18,898 nucleotides of DNA from Hungatella sp. UBA3147. Lineage in GTDB: Bacteria > Bacillota > Clostridia > Lachnospirales > Lachnospiraceae. The notes under the pieces were generated by a model that was given only the letters and a program-made list of their open reading frames with translations, had not been told where the DNA came from and made no database searches. Every line of letters begins with the position of its first letter. Position 1 is the stretch's first letter. The translations under genes were made by a program, and so were the position numbers. Of the stretch, positions 1 through 6,142 are shown piece by piece. The stretch spans positions 1-18,898 of the forward strand of contig DEYX01000180.1 in NCBI GenBank assembly GCA_002365025.1. Direction: 5' to 3'.

Positions 1-1
1 G

Positions 2-1615
2 GAGACAGGAATTCGTGCTGAAAACTGGTTAAGATCACTGGCACTGGTGGAAGAAAGTGAATCCATTAGTGACGGGTTTATAGAAGAAGTGGAGCTATGT
101 CTCGAAACGCACGGGGAACGTCTGCTGGAACATTTTAAAGAGCACAAATACATCAGCAATTGGGGTGTTATAGAAAGCAGCGGATTGCTTTTGCTTTCCC
201 TCATCATGCCGGAGGGAAATGAAAAGAAAAACGAATATGAGAGGGCAGCTCTAAAACGCCTGGAGCAGGCGGCAGCGATCCAGGTTCTTGCAGATGGCAC
301 CCAGTGGGAACAATCCCCTATGTACCATAATGAAGTTTATCATTGCTTTTTAAATGCGTATTATTATGGAACGCGCGGGAGGCTTGTTTTACCTGAAATC
401 ATAGGGGAAACTGTCAGGAAAATGGCGTTTGTCAACGGGACCTGGATAAAACCGGATCATACTCAGTTTGCGCAGGGAGACAGCGATGTTTCAGATTTAA
501 GGGACCAGATAACGGCGGGAGCGATTGTTTTAAAGGACCCTGTCCTTAAATTCTGGGGCTATGAAAAAGCGGATTATGAGAGCGCCTGGCAGTTTGGAAT
601 GGATGAATGTGAAACCTATGACGCTATGAAGAAGAAAGAACCCTCCTTTATGTCGGCAGAGCTGCCGTTTAGCGGAAATTATTACCTTCGCAGCGGCTGG
701 GGGGAAGATGATAATCTTCTCCATTTTCATTGCGGAGAGACCGGAGGCGGGCATGGCCATGCCGATAAGCTTCATGTGGATTTGGTTATAAACGGTGAGG
801 ATGTTCTGGTGGATTCGGGAAGATATACATACGTAGACGGACCTGACCGGTTTGCATTCAAAGAGCCTGGGGGACATAATGTATCTCTGGTGGACGGAGA
901 ACTGTTCAGCCGTTGTGAAACATCCTGGATTTACAAGGAGCTTTGCACATGCTTAAAGCAGCAGTATCACGAAGGACATTCCGGAGCTTATGTTGAAGGC
1001 AGCCATATGGGATACCTTGACCGGGGCGTGCTGGTGAACCGGAAGATCATCTGGATTAAACCGGATGTATATATTCTGGTGGATGATTTTTACGGCACGG
1101 GAATGCATACCTTTAAAAGCCTGTATCATTTTTCAAGGTCCGGAAAGGTAAGCTGTGGAGAGAATGAAATCTTGTTTGAGGGAAATAAAACAAAAGCCTT
1201 CATCCAGTTCCCCCACAAAGACGAAACGCTGGAACTTTATGTAACGGAACAGTCCTGTCATTACAATGAAAAGTCAGAGAATAAAACCTGCAGGGCAGTC
1301 AGTACTGCTGAGGGCTTTTACAGCAGGATTGCTGTGATAAACGGAGGTCCGAAAGAAACGGCAGAGCCTGCCCAGGTGGAAAGCATTGGGTTATGGTCCG
1401 TGATTCATGAAAAAACGCTGGATCGGAAGGATGCGGAGGCTCTAAAGATTGTGGCAGAGGGTAAAGAGTATATTTTATTTTTAGCTCATAGGGAAGTACT
1501 GACCCCTACCGATATTTTACAGTATGAGAATTGCCTTGGCTATGGGAAAGCGGTACTTTTTGACCGGTCCGAGGAAAAGGAACAAGTGGTTACCGGAGAA
1601 ATTCTGGCCTGGTAG
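2..1615 (+). CDS. Heparinase II/III-like polysaccharide lyase, 5' end cut by window edge
   Basis: The reading frame is open back to base 2, so the GTG at 47 is internal and the true start lies outside the window; about 537 residues are visible. The first ~200 residues are helix-rich, as in the (alpha/alpha) toroid of heparinase II/III proteins, and include a QSPMYHNEVYH segment (302-343) of the kind that carries active-site residues in this superfamily. The GGGHGHADKLHVD motif (746-784), followed by a VLVDSGRYTY segment, marks the start of the C-terminal beta-sandwich domain (Hepar_II_III_C type). Such enzymes cleave uronic acid-containing polysaccharides by beta-elimination, leaving a 4,5-unsaturated uronate. 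Subfamily (PL12, 15, 21, 33 and others) and substrate cannot be decided by eye, and whether it is secreted is unknown because the N-terminus is missing. The GH88 gene 46 bases downstream fits directly: it would remove the unsaturated sugar this lyase creates. Confidence 0.88.
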   Translation, partial: ETGIRAENWLRSLALVEESESISDGFIEEVELCLETHGERLLEHFKEHKYISNWGVIESSGLLLLSLIMPEGNEKKNEYERAALKRLEQAAAIQVLADGTQWEQSPMYHNEVYHCFLNAYYYGTRGRLVLPEIIGETVRKMAFVNGTWIKPDHTQFAQGDSDVSDLRDQITAGAIVLKDPVLKFWGYEKADYESAWQFGMDECETYDAMKKKEPSFMSAELPFSGNYYLRSGWGEDDNLLHFHCGETGGGHGHADKLHVDLVINGEDVLVDSGRYTYVDGPDRFAFKEPGGHNVSLVDGELFSRCETSWIYKELCTCLKQQYHEGHSGAYVEGSHMGYLDRGVLVNRKIIWIKPDVYILVDDFYGTGMHTFKSLYHFSRSGKVSCGENEILFEGNKTKAFIQFPHKDETLELYVTEQSCHYNEKSENKTCRAVSTAEGFYSRIAVINGGPKETAEPAQVESIGLWSVIHEKTLDRKDAEALKIVAEGKEYILFLAHREVLTPTDILQYENCLGYGKAVLFDRSEEKEQVVTGEILAW

Positions 1616-1661
1616 CGGTAAACAGTTAATATAATATCGAATTTTAGCAGAGGAATTATAT

Positions 1662-2780
1662 ATGAACAGGGATAAAGCAGCAATGGCATTTCTGAATGCC
1701 ATGGAAATTACAATGAGACATCAAAACAAGTTTTTAAAGGGATTTCCAGCTCCGGCAAGCGAACATAACTGGTATCCGGTTATTGAAAATAATGACTGGA
1801 CCGCAGGCTTTTACACGGGGATGTTATGGATGTTTTTTGAGGAAGGGAAAAACGAAAGCTTTCTGGAAGCAGCGAAAAGACAGATAAAAAGCTTCCGGAG
1901 CAGAATCGAAGAGCGGGTCGTGGTGGACCACCATGATATGGGATTTATTTATATGCCTTCCTGTGTGGCTGCCTGGAAGCTGACAAGAGACTCCTTTGCC
2001 AGAGAGACGGCTCTGCTGGCAGCAGATAACTTAAAGGCCAGATTTCAGGAAAAAGGGAGTTTTATTCAGGCATGGGGGCAGCTAGATGATCCGGAAGAAT
2101 ACCGGTTGATTATTGACTGTCTGCTGAACCTTCCGCTTCTCTATTGGGCATCTGAGGAAACAAAAGACATGTCTTATCAGGAAGCTGCGCTCAAACATTT
2201 AGAAACAGCGCGCAGGGTATTGGTTCGTGATGACCATTCCACGTATCATACCTATTATTTTGACCCGGAGACGGGAGAACCGGCGTATGGGGCCACCAAG
2301 CAGGGATATGCAGATGATTCGGCATGGTCCAGAGGACAGGCGTGGGGCGTTTACGGGCTGGCACTGAATTATTCAAACTGCAGAAAGCCGGAAATCGTGA
2401 CACAGTGGAAGGGTGTGACGGATTATTTCCTTTCTCATCTGCCGGAAGATCTGGCTGCCTATTGGGATTTTTATTTTATGTCCGGTGACGAGCCAAGGGA
2501 CAGCTCTGCGTCAGCGATTGCGGTTTGCGGGATCCTGGAGGCATACAAACAGGGAATGTGTGACGAGAGTTATAAAGAGAAGGCAGAGGAAATACTGGAA
2601 AGTCTGATTGACCATTATGCGGCCCGCCCGGAAGATGATGGGAACGGTCTTTTGAAACATTCCACTTACGGCCGTCTTTTAGGAGAGGGAATTGACGAAT
2701 ACTGCCTCTGGGGAGATTATTTTTATGTGGAGGCATTGATGAGAGTGATGAATCCCGGCTGGGAGCCTTACTGGTTATAA
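1662..2780 (+). CDS. GH88 unsaturated glucuronyl hydrolase
   Basis: This 372-aa protein matches the usual size of GH88 enzymes (Bacillus sp. GL1 UGL is about 377 aa). UGL hydrolyses the 4,5-unsaturated uronic acid from the non-reducing end of lyase products by a hydration mechanism using two aspartates, Asp88 and Asp149 in GL1 UGL. Here HHDMGF places Asp92, and IIDCLLNLPLLYWAS places Asp152, at matching spacing. The NNDWTAGFYTG segment near residue 45, the DDSAWSRGQAWGVYGL segment near residue 220 and the C-terminal GDYFYVEALMR also fit the family. There is no signal peptide, so it acts in the cytoplasm on imported oligosaccharides. The start is supported by CAGAGGA (1648-1654), 7 bases before the ATG. 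It sits 46 bases after the lyase gene with no terminator between them, so the two are probably co-transcribed. GH105 is the main alternative, but the motif spacing favours GH88. Confidence 0.92.
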   Translation: MNRDKAAMAFLNAMEITMRHQNKFLKGFPAPASEHNWYPVIENNDWTAGFYTGMLWMFFEEGKNESFLEAAKRQIKSFRSRIEERVVVDHHDMGFIYMPSCVAAWKLTRDSFARETALLAADNLKARFQEKGSFIQAWGQLDDPEEYRLIIDCLLNLPLLYWASEETKDMSYQEAALKHLETARRVLVRDDHSTYHTYYFDPETGEPAYGATKQGYADDSAWSRGQAWGVYGLALNYSNCRKPEIVTQWKGVTDYFLSHLPEDLAAYWDFYFMSGDEPRDSSASAIAVCGILEAYKQGMCDESYKEKAEEILESLIDHYAARPEDDGNGLLKHSTYGRLLGEGIDEYCLWGDYFYVEALMRVMNPGWEPYWL

Positions 2781-2825
2781 AAGCCCGGTTTATTATTTTG
2801 CATTCATACAGGTTACGATCTGACA

Positions 2826-2883
2826 TTCTTTTTTGGTATACATTTTTTTATAATAAGTTTACAAGACAGACAACGCTCTGTCT
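2826..2883 (+). promoter_or_regulatory. Promoter and inverted repeat ahead of the sugar-transport genes
   Basis: A perfect TATAAT lies at 2849-2854 with only a poor -35 (TTCTTT, 2826-2831) at 17-base spacing, the pattern of a promoter that needs an activator. Directly after the expected transcription start (about 2861) is a perfect 7-bp inverted repeat, AGACAGA (2864-2870) and TCTGTCT (2877-2883), separated by CAACGC. It could be an operator for a repressor or a 5' mRNA hairpin ahead of the GGAGG at 2895-2899. The AraC-type regulator encoded at 14519-16129 is a candidate activator, but that is inference. Confidence 0.55.
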
Positions 2884-2906
2884 GAGTACATAATGGAGGT
2901 ATTTAA

Positions 2907-4259
2907 ATGAAAAGGGTAAATAAGGTATTGGCGGCAGCTTTAGCAGCAAGTATGGTTTTATCAGGCTGTGGAGCCGGTACATCCAAAACAGCAGAAAGCA
3001 GCCCTTCTGAAGAAAGCAAGGGAGCAGAAAGTGTGGCAGCAGAAACCAAAGAGCAGGGGTCTAAAGAACTGGAAGGTACGTTGGTGTACTGGTCAATGTG
3101 GAATGATACGGAGCCTCAGGGAGAGGTATGGCAGGAAATCGTTGACGGTTTTATGAAAAAGTATCCAAAGGTTAAAGTAACCGTTCAGTGGTGCGGACGT
3201 GATAATAAGAAAATCTTAAAGCCTGCAATGGAAGGTAATGAGACAATTGATATATTTGAATATCCTTTTGAAATTGATTTAAATGAATATGTTCTTGATC
3301 TGTCTCCCTATGTGGATAAGGTGTATGATACCACAGACGGAAAACCTTTTAAGGATACCTTGATTCCCAGCCTTTTGATTACACCGGGAACCATGACCGG
3401 ACGGACGGATATTCTTCCGGCAGTAGGCTATAAGCCATGGATGTCTTTGTTCATGTACAACCGCGCCATCTTTGAAGAGGCTGGCGTAACAGCGGAGCCA
3501 AAGACATGGGAAGATTTAGATGCGTCCTGCGCAAAGATCAAGGAAGCCGGATATGTTCCGATCACCTTTGACGATGCATATGCTTCCTGGCTTCCCGGCA
3601 TGTATCTTGCCAGGGAAAAAGGTCAGGACTGGGTACAGGAACTTGTAAAAGATACCACTGGCGAGATGTGGAAGGATGAAGCGGTGGTCAATATGGCCAA
3701 GGCATTTGAGGATTTTGCAAAGAAGGGTTATTTTGATGCCAATGTAAGCGGCAATAAATGGCCGGCAGGACAGGTGGATTTTGGAAACGGAAAGGTTGCC
3801 ATGTACTATAATCTGACCGGTCTGCCTACCGAGGTTGCGGATATCGCCGGACCTGATTTCCAGTGGGGCGGCTTTTCTTATCCTGATGTAACGGACGGCG
3901 CAGGACGCTGCGGCAAAGAGGATCCCACTGGCTGTACGCTGCTGGCTGTAAACAAAAACACTGCGGATCCGGAGCTGGCCATGGAATTCGTGGCATATGC
4001 CTTAAGCAAGGAAAATGATGCTAAAATGGTGGAGCGTGCGGGAACCACACCTGCAACCGTGGATACTCAGTGGCCGCCGGCTCTGGCAAACATGAAAGAT
4101 GCTTTGGAACTCGTAGAGGTACCGCTTAAATCGGGCGGGGATATTGCATCCAATCCGGACTTATCCCCTACAATATCTGAAAACTTTATCAAACTGGCAG
4201 CAGGACAGATTACCGCAGATGAGTTTGTTGCCAATATGGCGGCAGCAGCAAAGCGGTAA
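2907..4259 (+). CDS. ABC transporter sugar-binding lipoprotein (family 1)
   Basis: A 450-aa extracellular solute-binding protein. The N-terminus has two early lysine/arginine positions, a hydrophobic stretch and a lipobox LSGC with Cys21 as the predicted lipidation site. A Ser/Glu/Lys-rich linker to about residue 55 tethers the domain to the outer face of the membrane. The mature part begins with GTLVYWSMWNDTEPQGEVWQEIVDGF, typical of family 1 oligosaccharide-binding proteins, and contains the usual MSLFMYNRAIFEEAGV.. PKTWEDL segment around residues 180-205. It would capture oligosaccharides and deliver them to the two permeases encoded just downstream. GGAGG (2895-2899), 7 bases before the ATG, supports the start. 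Ligand identity cannot be read from sequence; context suggests an acidic, lyase-generated oligosaccharide. Confidence 0.93.
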   Translation: MKRVNKVLAAALAASMVLSGCGAGTSKTAESSPSEESKGAESVAAETKEQGSKELEGTLVYWSMWNDTEPQGEVWQEIVDGFMKKYPKVKVTVQWCGRDNKKILKPAMEGNETIDIFEYPFEIDLNEYVLDLSPYVDKVYDTTDGKPFKDTLIPSLLITPGTMTGRTDILPAVGYKPWMSLFMYNRAIFEEAGVTAEPKTWEDLDASCAKIKEAGYVPITFDDAYASWLPGMYLAREKGQDWVQELVKDTTGEMWKDEAVVNMAKAFEDFAKKGYFDANVSGNKWPAGQVDFGNGKVAMYYNLTGLPTEVADIAGPDFQWGGFSYPDVTDGAGRCGKEDPTGCTLLAVNKNTADPELAMEFVAYALSKENDAKMVERAGTTPATVDTQWPPALANMKDALELVEVPLKSGGDIASNPDLSPTISENFIKLAAGQITADEFVANMAAAAKR

Positions 4260-4286
4260 ATGCATATGCGGCAGAATCTTAAGAAG

Positions 4287-4315
4287 TATGGAAGAGGGCG
4301 GCGCTCTCTTCCATA
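4287..4315 (+). promoter_or_regulatory. Intergenic hairpin between binding protein and permease genes
   Basis: TATGGAAGAG (4287-4296) and CTCTTCCATA (4306-4315) are perfectly complementary, and the stem can extend inward to a 3-base loop. No T-run follows, so it is unlikely to be a full terminator. Hairpins at this position in importer operons often protect the upstream mRNA, keeping the binding protein more abundant than the permeases; that role is inferred here. Confidence 0.7.
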
Positions 4316-4348
4316 TTATATGCCAAAAATTGGAAGGAGAAGGTGAAT

Positions 4349-5254
4349 ATGAAAAGCAAAAAATGGTTTGTCGTGCGTTTTCTGGCTCCGGCAATGCTGT
4401 GCCTGTTGGCTATTTTTCTCTATCCTGCACTGAGAACGATTCTGATGAGCTTCAACAAGGTGGGCTTTGTGACGGACAACATGAAGGATTGGGAATTCAT
4501 CGGATTTGCCAATTACACCAAGCTGATGGGAAGTCCTCTGTTCAGAAGGTCCCTGTGGAATATCTTGAAGATCTGGATAGGAGGGGGAGTGGTCATACTG
4601 AGCCTTTCCATGCTGTTTTCCGTCATCATTACCTCCCGTATCAAGGGAAAAAAATTCTGGAAGGCCATGCTCTACCTTCCCCATATTATCAGTTCAGTGG
4701 CACTGGTTACCATGTGGATGCAGTATGCATACCACAATCAGTATGGGCTGTTCAAACGACTGTTTGAGCTGATTCACTGGAATTCCATGGCACAGTTTCA
4801 GTGGACTGCACCGGAGAATCTTTTTCTGGCAATGATGATTGCCTACAGTTATGCGGGAGTAGGATTTTATATGCTGATTATGGTGGCAGGAATCGATGGG
4901 GTTTCTGAGGATTACTATGAGGCATCCCGGATAGAAGGAGCAGGAATCTGGCAGCAGTTTTGTTATATCACCCTTCCGATGTTAAAAGATATCATTAAGA
5001 GGTGTATCGTTCTGTATTCGGCTTCGGCTGCCGGTTTCTTCGTATACTCCACGTTGTTTTCCTTTAATACGGAAAATGCGACGGTCACCCCAATGGTATA
5101 TATGTATGAAGTGGTGTTCGGTACAGGAGTCGGCTCCAGCAGTGCAGAACTAAACGTAGGCGCAGGTGCTGCTGCAGGCGTGCTGATCATGCTTGTGGTA
5201 CTTATTGTAAATGCCGTACTGAACCGTATCATCCCTTCAGAAGATGGACAGTGA
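4349..5254 (+). CDS. ABC sugar transporter permease, first of pair (MalF/UgpA/LplB type)
   Basis: A 301-aa integral membrane protein with about six predicted membrane segments, starting with FLAPAMLCLLAIFLYPALRT near residues 11-30. The binding-protein-dependent permease (EAA) motif is at residues 191-210 (EASRIEGAGIWQQFCYITLP); this loop docks on the importer ATPase. The ATG at 4349 is chosen over the in-frame GTG at 4343 because AAGGAG (4334-4339) is 9 bases from the ATG but only 3 from the GTG. It should form a heterodimer with the permease encoded 14 bases downstream, moving the sugar bound by the upstream lipoprotein. No ATPase gene for the importer is in the window, so a shared MsmK-like ATPase elsewhere is likely. 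Confidence 0.93.
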   Translation: MKSKKWFVVRFLAPAMLCLLAIFLYPALRTILMSFNKVGFVTDNMKDWEFIGFANYTKLMGSPLFRRSLWNILKIWIGGGVVILSLSMLFSVIITSRIKGKKFWKAMLYLPHIISSVALVTMWMQYAYHNQYGLFKRLFELIHWNSMAQFQWTAPENLFLAMMIAYSYAGVGFYMLIMVAGIDGVSEDYYEASRIEGAGIWQQFCYITLPMLKDIIKRCIVLYSASAAGFFVYSTLFSFNTENATVTPMVYMYEVVFGTGVGSSSAELNVGAGAAAGVLIMLVVLIVNAVLNRIIPSEDGQ

Positions 5255-5268
5255 GGAGGAAATAGAAA

Positions 5269-6126
5269 ATGAATCGCTTTGGAAAGAGAAAAGTACGATG
5301 TAAGAAACAACTTCGTTTTATACCCGGTTATCTTCTTCTGGGAATATGGCTCGCATTTACAGTGGCTATGATCGGTTGGATTATTCTGGCCTCCTTAAGC
5401 ACAACAAAGGAGATCTTTGGAAATCAAATATTATCCAGTGGACTGCATTGGGAGAATTATGCCAATGTGCTTCGTAAGCACAAGATGTCCGTATACTTTG
5501 CAAACAGCATCATATACAGTCTGAGCGGCTGCATAGGGATCATTCTGATTGCAGCCCCGGCGGCTTATGTGCTTTCCCGTATTTCATTTCGTGGAAAAAG
5601 TGTCATTAACAATGTGTTTGTCATTGCCATGTCTATCCCTTCTGTCATGCTGGTAATGCCTCTTTTTAAAATGGCAACCTCCATTGGTCTGATTGGCTCC
5701 CGCTGGACCCTGATTATTCTCTATATCTGTATCAATGTGCCATTTGGCGTATTTTTCCTTATTGGTTTTTTCATGTCATTACCAAAGGCACTGGAGGAAG
5801 CTGCAGAAATTGACGGTTGTACGCCAGATCAAGCATTCTGGAAAGTTATGTTCCCACTGGCCCAGCCAGGTATCATCACCTTAACGATATTTAACTTCAT
5901 CAATATCTGGAACGAATATTTTATGGCTCTGATTTTTGCCAATAAAACAGGGCTTCGTACGGTTTCCACAGGACTCCAGGCAATTGTTCAGTCTATGAAA
6001 TACTCCGGAGACTGGGCCGGTCTGTTTGCCGGTGTTGTTATTGTATTTCTGCCGACATTTATCCTGTATCTGTTTCTATCAAATAAGATTATGGCAGGAA
6101 TAACAGGCGGAGCTGTCAAAGAATAA
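5269..6126 (+). CDS. ABC sugar transporter permease, second of pair (MalG/LplC type)
   Basis: A 285-aa membrane protein of the carbohydrate CUT1 permease family. A basic N-terminal tail (NRFGKRKVRCKKQ) precedes a first membrane segment at about residues 20-45, and the C-terminus ends with a hydrophobic segment and KIMAGITGGAVKE, typical of MalG-like partners. The EAA motif is near residues 176-195 (LEEAAEIDGCTPDQAFWKVM). GAGGAGG lies about 10 bases before the ATG. It is 14 bases downstream of the first permease and 16 bases upstream of the GH95-like gene, so the three are clearly one transcript. It would form the translocation channel with the first permease. Confidence 0.93.
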   Translation: MNRFGKRKVRCKKQLRFIPGYLLLGIWLAFTVAMIGWIILASLSTTKEIFGNQILSSGLHWENYANVLRKHKMSVYFANSIIYSLSGCIGIILIAAPAAYVLSRISFRGKSVINNVFVIAMSIPSVMLVMPLFKMATSIGLIGSRWTLIILYICINVPFGVFFLIGFFMSLPKALEEAAEIDGCTPDQAFWKVMFPLAQPGIITLTIFNFINIWNEYFMALIFANKTGLRTVSTGLQAIVQSMKYSGDWAGLFAGVVIVFLPTFILYLFLSNKIMAGITGGAVKE

Positions 6127-6142
6127 AGAGAGGGAGAGTGCT

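Noticed and set aside
47..49. GTG as the start of the heparinase-like gene
   Set aside because: The frame is open to base 2 with family-like sequence before the GTG, and no ribosome-binding site precedes it; the gene is simply cut by the window.
4144..4767. 207-codon + strand frame across the binding-protein/permease junction
   Set aside because: It overlaps two well-supported genes in another frame, spans the intergenic hairpin and shows no family motif.
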